Of a stretch of DNA of 64,000 nucleotides, positions 14,901-23,406 are shown piece after piece; positions within the stretch are counted from its first letter, which is position 1, and every line of letters begins with the position of its first letter. Made by a program: the position numbers and the translations under genes. The stretch is taken from positions 1-64,000 of the forward strand of contig JAUCBJ010004629.1 of NCBI GenBank assembly GCA_032718475.1, given 5' to 3'. The notes beneath the pieces are model-generated. The model did no database searches. It saw only the letters and a program-made list of their open reading frames with translations, and was not told the DNA's origin. Source of the stretch: Nemertoderma westbladi (taxonomy: Eukaryota > Xenacoelomorpha > Nemertodermatida > Nemertodermatidae).

Positions 14901-16645
14901 AGTAGTATAATGCTATATAATTCTTTCTAAGGCATAGGCTTTATACCTACATACAAATTTACAGCAATAGGCCTACTGCAAAATACTGCTCTATATACTA
15001 ATACCGGTACAACCTAAGAGAACAGCAGTAGAGAAACCGGTAGCATGGAGCCTAACGGTGGATTTCTGGCGGACATAAAAAGTAAAAAAAAAGGACATTA
15101 TGAGTGATTTAAACGGACAAGAACAATTATTGCGCTTAATAATGTAATAATTATCACCTGGCAGCACAATATTTATTTATTTGTACTTCCCTCCTGATTC
15201 ACGCTAATATACTTGAAAATGGCTGAAAATGACTAAAATGACTGGAAAAAATGGCTGAACTGGTTAGTGCTATATACTGAACTGATGAAGCCTGATGATA
15301 GGCCAAAGCGAGTGTATGGTTAAAAAATGTATGGTCGTGATTCCTCATTTTCCATTTCTAAACAAAATCCTAATAAAAAGATTCATTCTTGATTAAGTCA
15401 GTAATTAATTTTACGTAAATAATAATAATTATCTATATTCCTTATTAATTTGCTTTATATACCAGTTGAACACATCAACTGTCCACGGGTATCACTTGAA
15501 ACAGTACCAGTAACCTTCTCTATCATGCCCTGTCTTGGACTTTATATTCTCCTATCTACCATCTAGCATCTTTACGTTTGGTGATTGAATTGGTTTAGTC
15601 TTTTTTTTATTATATTTTTTTATTAACATAATCATGAATTATATATTGTTTTACTCTGTAGTTATTCCAACTTAACTAAAATTACTTAACATACTTAGTA
15701 TTAATAGCGAGTTGGTATAACTCTGGAGGATAATGCATCATTAATTCAATTTAAGGTGAAAGACGCGCCAGTTGAGAACGAGTACGAGATAGTCAACTAT
15801 GTCATGGCGAGATTCGGGTTCCTCGTTGCTGCGCTCAAAAAACTCCAACAAAAGATATCCCCTTATAAGGACATAACCCAGGCAGAGCGTGATCAGTATG
15901 TGAATGATTTTCCTGTAAAAGTCGAACAACTGCTAAATGTGTAAGTTGTTTATTAATTGATACATTTGTTAGTGGCTTTCTGTGTCATTATAGGCTTTCC
16001 GTTACATTTCTATAAATCTTAGGCTTTCATAACAAAGCGTGGGCTTTGTGAATAACCCCAGGATATCCATAGCTTTTTTCAAAAGCAAATTAAACTCAGT
16101 TTATTCAGTTTATTCATGTTTTTACAGTAAACACCCCCCCCCCCCCCCCCCCCACTCGATTCAGGGCACCTTGTTACCCCTTTATTCAATTGTTTCTAAC
16201 CCAACAATTTTTTTTTCGTACACCAACCCTACATTACTATGAGTAGCTGAAGTTGTTGTATTACTTACTGCGGGCAATATATTAGCTCCAATCAACTAAC
16301 TACACATAAAACCTCATTAATTTCAGACTTGGTTTAGATTTTAAGAACGTTGTGAATCACTTTAATCCTTTTGACACTAAAATTAATGAAATCCAGAAAT
16401 GAGTGTTTAATTTTAAACATCCGCAATATTGTTACAGGATTGAACGTATCTATGGAAACGAATTCAAGGAGTTCATACTCACCGTTCCATCCCCTGAGCA
16501 ACCCATCGATTCGCAATTCATTAAAGACAAACAATTACATGACGAACTTAACGATACTATTAGTGTTGAAAAAATCGACAAATTTGAGGGAGAAGAGAAA
16601 TTCCGTAGCCATATTCCGGAGGGAGAATTACGATATATAGACTAG
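2810..16645 (+). CDS. Polycystin-1-like / PKD2-family channel gene, 3' part (9 exons)
   Basis: Join 2810-2987, 9370-9576, 9721-9909, 10141-10347, 11338-11519, 12569-12758, 12934-13067, 15756-15940, 16327-16645. All eight introns have GT donors and AG acceptors, and the codon phase is preserved at every join, giving about 596 codons. The product runs from the extracellular TOP (polycystin) domain, with LVGMPMIRQLRV, a cysteine pair, the WIDE/TRAVF-type segment and FPPT, through helices S2-S4, S5, the pore helix (LISTLLGSFEYNEM) and S6 (VINLFVAILND) to a cytosolic tail with EYEIVNYVM. S1 and everything N-terminal lie upstream and are not visible. The family forms cation channels or channel-receptor complexes, often in cilia or sperm. 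The tail looks more PKD1-like than PKD2-like because I see no EF-hand or coiled coil. The last exon contains an in-frame TGA at 16400. Confidence 0.88.
2988..3215 (+). repeat. Degenerate tandem repeat in polycystin intron 1
   Basis: Repeated phrases of the type TTAGCTATAGTATGTAAGGG recur about every 50-60 bases. A close match (TTAGCTTAGCTATAGTATGTAA) occurs at about 9233-9255, on the far side of the LINE cluster that fills this intron, so pieces of the original intron bracket the insertions. Confidence 0.6.
3425..3580 (-). mobile_element. tRNA-derived SINE
   Basis: Read on the minus strand there is an A-box-like TGTCCCAGTGG (complement of about 3553-3564) followed about 45 bases later by a B-box-like GGTCCGAATCC (complement of about 3499-3509). 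A tail with CTCGGCAAGACGCTTTA follows, a phrase common in tRNA-derived SINEs of marine invertebrates. The spacing fits RNA polymerase III internal promoters. It does not fold as an intact tRNA. Confidence 0.6.
3655..4362 (+). pseudogene. LINE ORF1 (coiled coil plus RNA-binding-like region), broken
   Basis: Conceptual reading shows a heptad-like stretch (KENKKVVKNLQEENAGLE) and then, across frame breaks, phrases typical of CR1/L2-type ORF1 proteins: RPVIIKLHSHGARITAF, LTEHHTPMR, AYSHNGVIIVKMERN, IIKSTKDVEEV. The last part is open at 4152-4358. Stops and frame changes at about 3729 and 3888 and beyond break it. It lies just upstream of ORF2 (5067 on) in the same orientation, so the two are most likely one element. 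ORF1 proteins coat the retrotransposon RNA. Confidence 0.65.
4570..4890 (+). repeat. Tandem repeat between LINE ORF1 and ORF2
   Basis: About four diverged units of roughly 80 bases share the phrase TCGACGTGTTCTGTCTGTAA preceded by an AT-rich stretch with AAGTAAGTTAAA. It occupies the spacer between ORF1 and ORF2 of the same LINE. Nothing else is seen at 4363-5066. Confidence 0.7.
5067..7150 (+). pseudogene. LINE ORF2 N-terminal part: PHD-like finger plus APE-type endonuclease
   Basis: The open frame 5067-5747 begins with a PHD-like Cys/His cluster (CGLCFSKF, HCNICCTLYHLPC) and continues into an apurinic-type endonuclease: HLNCRSINKN, LTFTET, and a GGGVVLY box in which a G run (about 5676-5694) has expanded the glycines. 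In other frames come IIGAIYWPGA, NYNVDLLK, LVNNATRLA, LIDHV, then after an insertion TDHIHTNISDS and the catalytic TGSTDHLPTF. The region 6845-7117 encodes the linker before the reverse transcriptase (KKPWLTESLVKCINKKN). The reverse transcriptase itself is missing beyond about 7150. CR1/L2-like; frameshifts, an insertion and 3' truncation make it dead. It lies in intron 1 of the polycystin gene. Confidence 0.85.
6062..6704. mobile_element. ~640-bp insertion splitting the LINE endonuclease
   Basis: The LINE protein reads LIDHV up to 6061 and resumes with TDHIHTNISDS at about 6705, so the intervening ~640 bases are foreign. AGACCA occurs at both edges (6056-6061 and 6705-6710), a candidate 6-bp target duplication. 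No coding frame or strong terminal inverted repeat is visible, so the class is unknown. Confidence 0.55.
7163..7903 (-). pseudogene. LINE endonuclease fragment (second family)
   Basis: A 246-codon minus-strand frame shows an APE-type endonuclease distinct from the CR1/L2-like copy next to it: IIGTAYIPPSDS, VVAIGDLNSTVG, and the C-terminal catalytic SGSDHAPLVV, followed by the NNAKSIWHAINWKGDI linker. It resembles RTE/I-like families. It sits 3' of the reverse-transcriptase remnants at 7940-9110 on the same strand, the reverse of the order within one element, so it is either a second copy or a rearrangement. Confidence 0.75.
7940..9110 (-). pseudogene. RTE/I-like LINE linker and reverse transcriptase remnants
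   Basis: Minus-strand pieces in order: 9110-8787 linker (KAPWTDHRIWKSRNDL); 8790-8428 start of the reverse transcriptase (AAKSIKTTHASGVDGVPTE); 8322-7960 its C-terminal part (DDFCYLGSWIWKSDL, GKAWAALDSQSRICKSHRI, FRSVVPVLLY). The catalytic core between them is deleted. The same family recurs at 11,040, 36,900, 38,560, 45,400, 47,160 and 52,180. A hairpin at 8267-8354 is private to this copy. Confidence 0.75.
8267..8354. repeat. Near-perfect inverted repeat inside the LINE
   Basis: Arms of about 42 bases (AACACTAGAAGCAACCTG outward) separated by about 3 bases, with one mismatch seen. The homologous LINE at 46,082-46,140 has only the first arm and then continues with different sequence, so the second arm is a local snap-back duplication here. 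Confidence 0.85.
9370..9576 (+). CDS. Polycystin exon: TOP domain, cysteine pair
   Basis: Acceptor CATTCTTAG, donor GTGAGT. Encodes a cysteine pair (CLPIDKRLGKDC) followed by YNVDNEDRGRYG, then QPWYTW and the start of the Y-G-G-G turn completed in the next exon. The two cysteines occupy the place of the TOP-domain disulfide of polycystins. Confidence 0.88.
9585..9705 (+). repeat. Simple repeats in polycystin intron 2
   Basis: Consecutive short-period runs: TTAG/TTGG, then GTCT/GTCA, then GGTC. The intron is only 144 bases and is mostly this repeat. Confidence 0.85.
9721..9909 (+). CDS. Polycystin exon: TOP domain C-terminal part
   Basis: Acceptor TTTCTCTAG; donor GTTATG, chosen because it joins TCA-G to GC-GTT in the next exon. 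Encodes GGGFIYRM, ELWLDELTRAIFVEFTIYN (the family's W-I-D-x-x-T-R-A-V-F motif), NLYGVVTFVVEFPPTSSG. Reading on past the donor meets a stop soon. Confidence 0.9.
10141..10347 (+). CDS. Polycystin exon: helix S2 and following
   Basis: Acceptor CATGTTTCAG, donor GTAAGT. Encodes VPYYKLQPVKLKYDF, then a hydrophobic helix (AVSLIVIALITFIFLI) followed by REILRMVRQRMDYFKQ and YLDFLIILTAL, matching the S2 helix, the basic linker and the start of S3. Confidence 0.88.
10540..11000. repeat. Hairpin-forming GGCGGCA...TGCCACC repeats in intron 4
   Basis: Six or so scattered copies of GGTGGCAC, GGCGGCAC and their complements occur at about 10545, 10595, 10826, 10869, 10913 and 10968. Those at 10913 and 10968 are internally palindromic (AAAGG-GGCA...TGCC-CCTTT). 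Confidence 0.7.
11040..11200 (-). mobile_element. LINE 3' fragment (RTE/I-like family)
   Basis: The stretch with CACAACACTCTATCTCTCATGA and CTTATTCTCTCCATGG aligns by eye with the 3' LINE segments at 36,930-37,085 and 45,450-45,610. Short and non-coding here. Confidence 0.55.
11338..11519 (+). CDS. Polycystin exon: S3-S4 region
   Basis: Acceptor CATTATTCCAG, donor GTCAGT. Encodes GSIGMFFYRYSATASRLDKI, then LNLVFIAFVHN and FLILLGFIAFFSTLRFLYILR, the S4 helix whose LRFLYILR end is followed across the splice by FNTRISML. Confidence 0.88.
12569..12758 (+). CDS. Polycystin exon: S4-S5 linker, S5, pore helix start
   Basis: Acceptor AATTATTAG, donor GTGAGT. Encodes FNTRISMLSRTISHAVNDI (the family's R-F-N-x-R-x-S-x-L linker), the S5 helix GFGLWFFVVFTGFWGVAYLL, and ASAQSLISTLLG entering the pore helix. 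Confidence 0.9.
12934..13067 (+). CDS. Polycystin exon: pore and S6
   Basis: Acceptor TTATTATAG, donor GTGAGT. Encodes GSFEYNEMMYVTPTFGAIFF and helix S6 (TFVMNVIVINLFVAILND), the most conserved segment of the family. Confidence 0.9.
13590..13795 (+). repeat. ~65-bp tandem repeat, three copies
   Basis: Each unit holds GTTGATTTCTGGACTGTCAG, then AGTTGATTTCA, ATGCCTGTGCCA and AAACATTCAAAA. It lies in polycystin intron 7. Confidence 0.85.
13935..14470 (+). repeat. ~66-bp tandem array of the GAGCAGGTTACAGAGGC motif (motif D), about eight units
   Basis: Units read roughly ACCAATTGAGGGAAAGGAGC, AGGTTACAGAGGC, TTTTCTAACC, AAAACAATAAACGA. The same motif occurs singly at about 55,040, 61,440 and 63,125 and as an inverted pair at about 57,205-57,400, so the array is an amplified mobile sequence. 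Confidence 0.88.
14471..15755. other. Rest of polycystin intron 7, no feature seen
   Basis: AT-rich, no open frame with recognisable content, no clear repeat boundary. Confidence 0.5.
15756..15940 (+). CDS. Polycystin exon: cytosolic tail
   Basis: Acceptor CAATTTAAG, donor GTAAGT, phase 0 in and phase 2 out. Encodes VKDAPVENEYEIVNYVMARF, as in PKD1-like tails where E-Y-E-x-V/I-x-x-x-M follows S6, then a charged helix (LVAALKKLQQKI). Confidence 0.82.
16112..16242 (-). mobile_element. Terminal fragment of the foldback element also seen at 18,088 and 23,519
   Basis: After a C run (about 16132-16153), CACTCGATTCAGGGCACC and TTGTTTCTAACCCAACAATT through CACCAACCCTA match the end of the element at 24,395-24,482. 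Only about 110 bases of the end are present, in polycystin intron 8. Confidence 0.7.
16327..16645 (+). CDS. Polycystin last exon with in-frame TGA
   Basis: Acceptor AATTTCAG. The frame continues as LGLDFKNVVNHFNPFDTKI to a TGA at 16400-16402. The same frame then runs open to a TAG at 16643-16645 through RIERIYGNEFKEFILTVPS and GEEKFRSHIPEGELRYID. Either the protein ends at 16402, or a 39-base in-frame segment (16399-16437, starting ATGAGT and ending TTACAG) is spliced out with an AT donor, or the TGA is a mutation, recoding event or sequence error. The codon-like composition after the stop argues the downstream part was coding until recently. Confidence 0.65.
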
Positions 16646-16829
16646 GATTCGGCTGGGCTTATTTTCTGCAGTTATGACGAATTATAAATGAATATGATTA
16701 TCAGCAGTTATTGTTTTATTGTTGATACGTCGTGTAAATTTGTAAATAGGGATACTGCGGTAAATATGTACCAGTACGTATATTGTTATCTGTTATCAGC
16801 TTAATGTTTCTACTCCATTGATGAATTCA

Positions 16830-16835
16830 AATAAA
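16830..16835 (+). promoter_or_regulatory. Polyadenylation signal of the polycystin gene
   Basis: AATAAA lies about 185 bases after the TAG at 16645, in AT-rich sequence. It is the first canonical hexamer seen after the gene. Confidence 0.55.
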
Positions 16836-16996
16836 CACACGCTTATTGTTTGTACATTACCCCATTGAATGTTAAATTAACTTTAATTAATTGTTAAATT
16901 ATATGTTGGAGTGTCTTTAAACATTGTAGCTACGTTTTTATTATTATTATTACCACTACTAGGCCTAGCGAGCTCGGACAGTGGAAGTGAGATCCT

Positions 16997-17296
16997 TCAT
17001 ACTTCCCGATTCTCCATAGTTATCGCAACTTCGTTTCTCTCAAGTCCATTACCCCTTTCAAGTTGGTCTATATATGTTATATCCGGTCGTCCACGATTTC
17101 CTTGTATTGGTTGCCAGAAAAGTAGATCTGGTATGACCTCGTCTTTACTTCGCCAGCAGTGCCCACTGAATCTTAATCTGCGTTCACGGAGGGTGGTTGA
17201 TACAGGTGGTATAGTACCATAGAGCTCGGCGTTTGTCATGTGTTGTCTCCAGCTGATGTTTAAGGCTACCCTTATAGTAGTAGTCTTGTGTAACAA
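16997..17296 (-). pseudogene. LINE C-terminal fragment
   Basis: A 99-codon minus-strand frame reads LNISWRQHMTNAELYGTIP, RERRLRFSGHCWRSKDEV, LLFWQP, GRPDITYIDQLERGNGLE. This is the region after the reverse transcriptase in RTE/Jockey-like LINEs. No catalytic domain is attached. Nothing I can support lies in 17,300-18,085. Confidence 0.75.
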
Positions 17297-18087
17297 CCAT
17301 CAATTTATTGAGCTAGTGATTTCGGACTCATAATAACATAATATCCGAAGTGGCCGGTGTCTACATCTAGTCAATCACTCTTGACGAACATGGAGAACGA
17401 CGCCCTCTTTCACATTGAGTAACGCAACGATGACCACGACGACAACAACTATTTACCATTATTGACCCATCCCTAATTGTATTAGTTCGCTGACTTGCCA
17501 ACTTCGCGGCTCGCACCAAAACGGCATTTTCAGCGTGTCCTTTCATGGAAATTAATTATTTTCTACTATAAGATTTAAAAAATTGTACTTAAAATTATAC
17601 AATCCCCATACCCCAGTCCATTATATTTTTTTATAGTTCAAGTGATTTGCTTTAAGAAATATGTTTATTAAGTGGACCATTACCCCAAATCTATATTTTT
17701 TCATTTATAAAGTTACTATTCCGAAACCTTACTTAACACAATGATCTATGATCTTTGGGTGTGAAAACTGAGCATGGATAGCTTCGTTAACCAGTTTGTT
17801 AGAAAAATAGGGCACTTTTTGTGCAGGTCGGTTTTTTTTCAAAAATATTATAAATTTTAAGGCTTTTATATATAACGTATCTCATGTTTAAGGATCAGTA
17901 ATACCACCTGGGTTGAAGTTCTGGGTTCTGGGTCGACTTGCAAAGTGGACCTAGATATGTAGGCAATCTTCTATGAAAATTTCTGCACAAAATTATTGTT
18001 TTGGAAAAAAATTATGGGTTTTTAGTATGTTTGGTTTTTGGGAATCAAATAGTATAGCATATAGTGTAGTAAAATAGTAAATAGTGT

Positions 18088-19265
18088 ACTGTAATAGGGT
18101 TGGTGCCCTGAATCGAGTGGCGGGGGGTGTTTTTTGTAAAATAAAACGAGGAAACGGTCGAAATGGCGGGTTTAAGTGGTTATATTGAAAAATATAGAGA
18201 CATGCAAAATATCGAGAGTAAAAATAACGCGAGTAAAAATATCGAGTGTTGAAAAATAACGATAATATAGAGAGTTCAAAAAATATCGAGAGTAAAAATA
18301 TCGAGAGTAAAAATATCGAGTGTTGAAAAATATCGAGAGTAAAAATATGGAGTGTTGAAAAATATCGAGAGTAAAAATATCGAGTGTTGAAAAATATCGA
18401 GAGTAAAAATATCGAGTGTTGAAAAATATCGAGAGTAAAAATATCGAGAGTAAAAATATCGAGAGTAAAAATATCGAGTGTTGAAAAATATCGAGAGTTG
18501 TTTAAAAATGTGATATACAACTAAAAAATATAGAGCTATATATATAAATCTAGAACAGAAAAATATTTATCAATATTGATATATAGCTAGCTTCTATAAT
18601 ATTTATTAAATTAAAAAAATAGGAAAAACTAGCTAGTATAATAAATCTGGTAAATGGGTACCCGAGGTGTATTAATGCCATTTACTTGCACTTGCACTGT
18701 TGTAAACCATGCATTGCAATATTGTCCCATAATTCTAAATAAAATGCTCACGCTAAATGCAATATTTTTACTCTCGATATTTTTCAACACTCGATAATTT
18801 TACTCTCGATATTTTTACTCTCGATATTTTTCAACACACGATATTTTTACTCTCGATATTTTTCAACACTCGAATTTTTACTCTCGATATTTTTACTCTC
18901 GATATTTTTCAACACTCGATATTTTTCAACACTCGATATTTTTCAACACTCGATATTTTTACTCTCGATATTTTTCAACACTCGATATTTTTAACCATTC
19001 GATATTTTAAAACACTCAATATTTTTCAACACTCAATATTTTTCAACACTCGATATTTTTACTCTCGATATTTTTACTCTCGATATTTTTTAATCACGTT
19101 AATTTTCAACACTCGTTATTTTTACTCTCGTTATTTTTACTCTCAATATTTTTCAAGTCTCGATATTTTTCACCATTACCGTTTAAGTAAGCGCGGGAAG
19201 CCAATTTTGTAAATCCGTTGTGATTGGCTGCTAGATATTTGAGGTCATTACGTAGTGATCTTTTA
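18088..19265 (+). mobile_element. Foldback-type element copy, host of the minisatellite element at 18,178
   Basis: The left part (AATAGGGTTGGTGC, GAGTGGCGGGGGGTG, GGAAACGGTCGAAATGGCGG) and the part after 19,181 (GTTTAAGTAAGCGCGGGAAG, GTGATTGGCTGCTA, CATTACGTAGTGATC) are contiguous in the copy at 23,519-23,660. The insertion thus split it between GTTTAAGT and AAGC. Confidence 0.75.
18178..19180. mobile_element. Minisatellite-carrying TIR element, copy 1 (family A)
   Basis: 1003 bases bounded by the 8-bp duplication GTTTAAGT (18170-18177 and 19181-19188). Ends read GGTTATATTGAAAAATAT and, complemented, GGTAATGGTGAAAAATAT. Next to each end is an array of two interspersed units, 15-mer ACTCTCGATATTTTT and 17-mer CAACACTCGATATTTTT. 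They are inverted between the left array (to about 18,497) and the right array (from about 18,763), with a unique AT-rich centre. The paralogous unfilled site at about 23,571-23,590 reads GGGTTTAAGTAAGC. The long open frames across the arrays are by-products of the repeat. Confidence 0.9.
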
Positions 19266-19299
19266 ATTTTTTAAAACCCCACCCTCCTACCAATAAATA

Positions 19300-20500
19300 T
19301 GTACACATATGTAAACTTTAATGTGCGGTAACTTTACTACCGGTACCATATGTTGCTGTTTATGATTGCGAATAGAATTCCTCAGTAACTATCTATTAAT
19401 GTAGTCGTTTATTATTCTTCACTCAATGGTCTACTCATCACTGTATTTACTTACATCTGCCTTGCCAATAATTTACCCTATATATGTTTATGGTGGTAAA
19501 GTTACTCCACAATATTATTTGCTGAGTTAATCTTTGAAATTCAATTTTAATATTACACATATGTATTACACATATACACATATGTATATTACAACAACAA
19601 ATATTACATACATATAAATATTATATATATTTATGGATTATCTGGCATCTGGAAGCACAGGACATTCGACATTCACCAAAGACATTCAACATTGACATGG
19701 TTACTTACTCAGTTTTCACCCATGATGAAATCATCAATGAGACAATGTTCAGATTAGGTACAACATGCCAACATTACCAGTGAAATACCCCAATTTGCCG
19801 AAATACCCCAATTTGCCAATTTGAAATTTTCAAATAATGTAATAATTTAAATCACTAGCTATTTAAATTAAATATGAACGAACACATTCATTAATGAACG
19901 TTTACTTTTCATTCAGTTTTGGGTCGATTGATTTGTATCAACAATACAGTACAGTACCTAAAATATGGACGATGTTTGACTTTTTATGAACTTTCACAAG
20001 ATTGCCATAATTAAAGCTATACCAATGACGATGTTGATAATTAAAATTATTTACAACAACAGCATTAACAACATTAATGACAATAAAACATAAAGTCATA
20101 CAATGGATAAAATTAATATTTTTTTTTTATTTAATGGGGGGGGGGGGGGGGGGGGGGGTCTAAACTCAAACAAAGGAAAAAATAAAGTAACCCTCTCAAG
20201 AGAAACATTTATACAGTACCTACAGTACAATACCGACAATATGTACAGTATATTAATTTTCCTTTGTACATTTTTTACTGTGAACATAGAGGTAAAAAAT
20301 TTAACTGCAAGTGCATAAACCACCCTAAAAACAAGTAATAATTATTTACATACTTGTGTGTAAAGTAGCACTTTACAGTGTGATGATCCGAGAGGCTTTG
20401 TTACACGAACGAACGTAACAAGTATGAATGTAGTTTTATTCCAAAATTTTCACATAACGAAATGATTGTACATATACATTATATATAAGTGATAGAAACT
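19300..20500. other. No gene seen; short ACACATATGTAT repeats and a G run
   Basis: AT-rich. ACACATATGTAT-like repeats at about 19,555-19,595 and a run of about 22 G at 20,137-20,158. No convincing frame. Confidence 0.5.
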
Positions 20501-20834
20501 GCACAAATTATATTAGTTGATAGATAGATAGATTTATTTATACATTATGTAAAAACAATACCAAATACACCAAACAATTGTCCAACATAACATATAGGAT
20601 TACCCCTAAAGCTTTGCAGCTTATTTCCAAGGGGGTCCTTTATGTTACTTGGTTACAAATACAATATTACACTACACTAACCTAAAACGAATATAAAACG
20701 TAATTACACTATGTACTGTACATGTACAACTTTACCGAGAGCGTGACAATGCCCGAGTCTACGATAAAGATGTAATGTACAGAACAATTTATTATAAAAC
20801 GTAATTACAGTATAAATAGTAAATAATTAATAAA

Positions 20835-21266
20835 CTAATAACTTACTGTAGGACTATTGAACCTATTTTTACATTGCACACGTGGGTGAGATTTAACTGC
20901 AGATTTAAAATAATGCTGATTATCTAGGTTTTTAATTTCATTAGGCAGAGCGTTCCAATTTTTAATACCGTTAAAAAAGAAAGTATCAGATTCAAAGGAT
21001 TTACAATTCGGGAGGTAGAAGTTTGAAGCACTAGCTCTGGTACTGTAAGAGTGTGTATCGCGTACTCTGTTGAATTTTTGTTTTAGGCAATTGGGACATT
21101 TACCATTATACACTTTATGCACATGGTTAAGGCGTAGCTGCTTAACTCTACTATCTAAGTTAAGTAGTCCAGATTCAGAAAAGTCATCTGGAGTTAGGTG
21201 GTGCCTAGGTTTGTAGTCTTTAATAAATCGTACTACTTTATTCTGAGCTACTTGTAATTTACATTT
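20835..21266 (-). pseudogene. LINE C-terminal region after the reverse transcriptase
   Basis: Minus-strand reading KCKLQVAQNKVVRFIKDYKP, LNLDSRVKQLRLNHVHKV, FNGIKNWNALPNEIKNL, the usual C-terminal module of CR1/L2 elements. It continues in frame order from LIQYHMDYACSSWYEGL at about 22,400-22,450 once the insertion is removed. Confidence 0.8.
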
Positions 21267-21274
21267 AAGCTGTT

Positions 21275-22381
21275 GGTAATGGTGAAAAATATCGAGACTT
21301 GAAAAATATCGAGAGTAAAAATAGCGAGAGTAAAAATATCGAGAGTAAAAATAACGCGAGATGAAAAATATAGAAAATAACGAGTGTTGAAAAATATACA
21401 GTGTTGAAAAATATCGAGAGTAAAAATATCGAGAGCAAAAATATCGAGTGTTGAAAAATATCGAGAGTAAAAATATTGCATTTTGCTTGGACATTTTATT
21501 TATAATTATGGGACAATATTGCAGTGGATGGGTTACAACAGTGCAAGTGCAAATAAATGGCATTAATACATCTTGGGTACCCATTCCCCAGATTTATTAT
21601 ACTAGCTAGTTTTTGCTATTTTTTAAATAAATATTATAGAAGAAGTGCTAGCTATCAATTTTGATAACTATTTTTGTTCTAGAACACATATTTTAATTCT
21701 AGATTAAATTTTCAATCTTTTAAAATACTAGCTATATTAAAAAATTGAAAATGTAATCTAGAATTAAAATATGTATTATTAAAATATGTATTTTCTACTT
21801 CTTTTTATAAATGTTATAGAACACGTGTAAACTACCAATGTTGATAAATATTTTTTGTTCTAGAACACATTTTTTGGTTCTAGAATTTTAGATTTTTAGA
21901 AATATTTTCAGGAAAACAATTATCATACAACCCTTATTTAAAAAAATTGTTACTATCGATATTTTTACTCTCGATATTTTACACTCTATATTTTTCAACA
22001 CTCGATATTTTTACTATCGATATTTTTCAACACTCGATATTTTTCAACATTCAAAATTTTTTCTCTCGATATTTTTCAACACTCGATATTTTTACTCTCG
22101 ATATTTTTACTCTCGATATTTTTACTCTCGATATTTTTCAACACTCGATATTTTTACTCTCGATATTTTTCAACACTCGATATTTTTACTCTCGATATTT
22201 TTCAACACTCGATATTTTTACTCTCGATATTTTTCAATACTCGATATTTTTACTCTCGATATTTTTACTCTCGATATTTTTTAAACTCTCGATATTATCG
22301 TTATTTTTCAACACTCGATATTGTTCTTGCGTAATTTTTACTCTCGATATTTTTCATGTCTCGATATTTTTCAATATAACC
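21275..22381. mobile_element. Minisatellite-carrying TIR element, copy 2 (family A)
   Basis: 1107 bases bounded by the 8-bp duplication AAGCTGTT (21,267-21,274 and 22,382-22,389), inserted into LINE coding sequence. The left end GGTAATGGTGAAAAATAT equals the right end of copy 1 complemented, and the right end complemented is GGTTATATTGAAAAATAT, so this copy is in the opposite orientation. The 15/17-base units form arrays at about 21,285-21,480 and 21,955-22,370. The centre carries repeated TTCTAGAAC palindromes and is related to copy 1's centre, inverted. Confidence 0.9.
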
Positions 22382-22476
22382 AAGCTGTTTGGTTAAGCCT
22401 TCATACCAAGAAGAGCATGCATAGTCCATGTGATACTGTATTAAAGAAGAGCAAAGTAACTTGCGGGAGTCGGTGT

Positions 22477-23406
22477 TTAAACTATTTTATTTCTGTATAG
22501 AAACCTAAGCCTACTGTTAACTTTCGAGAAAATATTTTTCACTGTGCTTTCTCCTGATAAGCAGTTATCCAATGTGGCGCCTAAATATTTAACTTCCTTT
22601 TTATTTTCAATCTTATGCCCATTACTAGTGACTTCAAACTTAGTTACCTTCTTTAACTTTCTTTTGGAACCAAACAAAATACTTTCAGTCTTAACGTAGT
22701 GAATGGATAGCTTATTATCAACCAACCACTCATTACAGGATTCTAGAACAGCACTTAACTTTTGGGAAATATGGATAGGATCTTTATGAGAGAAAATAAG
22801 AGCACTGTCGTCGGCATATAAAATGAGTTTAAAATCGGGATCTATACTACTTATCATATCATTTACATAGCATACAAAAAGCAGAGGACCTAATATACTA
22901 CCTTGCGGTACACCACAGGTAATCTCTTGGACAGTAGACTGCGATTTGCTAATGACTACAGTTTGACCTCTGTCTGACAGGTAGGACTTGAACCAGTCTA
23001 TATAACCTACACCCATCAGGCCTAACTTACCAAGCAGAATTTCATGATCTACAGTATCGAAAGCCCTTTGTAGGTCCAACATTACCATACCAGTATATAA
23101 ACCCTTTGCGTTATTACATCTAATTGTATCAGTTAAGTTAATAAAGCAGGTGTCTGTAGAATATGATTTCCGAAAACCGGACTGAAGTTCATAGACCAGA
23201 TTTAGCCTACTAAAATGTGCCTCCAGCTGTAGAAAAACAGAACGTTCTAGAATTTTAGATACAATACTTAAGATTCTAACAGGTCTGTAATTACAGGGTT
23301 CTACTTTACTATTCTTTTTATACAGCGGAACAACCTTAGCTAATTTCAGTTCGTCTGGTACTACATTATCTACGATAGAGTAATTAATAATAAAAGTAAT
23401 AGGCAC
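22477..23406 (-). pseudogene. LINE reverse transcriptase domain, frame open
   Basis: A 309-codon open minus-strand frame with the canonical RT blocks in order: [65 protein letters not shown], the catalytic [12 protein letters not shown], and VKYLGATLD. This RT copies element RNA at a nicked target. It is the best preserved RT in the window, but the element is broken downstream by the family A insertion and upstream by the foldback at 23,519. Confidence 0.9.

Noticed and set aside
18757-19212. Long open frames with FTLDIFQHSIF-type repeats (also at 17,993, 21,248 and 21,947)
   Set aside because: They are translations of the 15/17-bp minisatellite arrays, open on both strands because the units lack stops in some frames; no independent coding evidence.
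18178-22381. CRISPR-like look of regularly repeated units
   Set aside because: There are no unique spacers, the unit lengths alternate irregularly, the arrays are inverted within TIR elements, and the DNA is animal.
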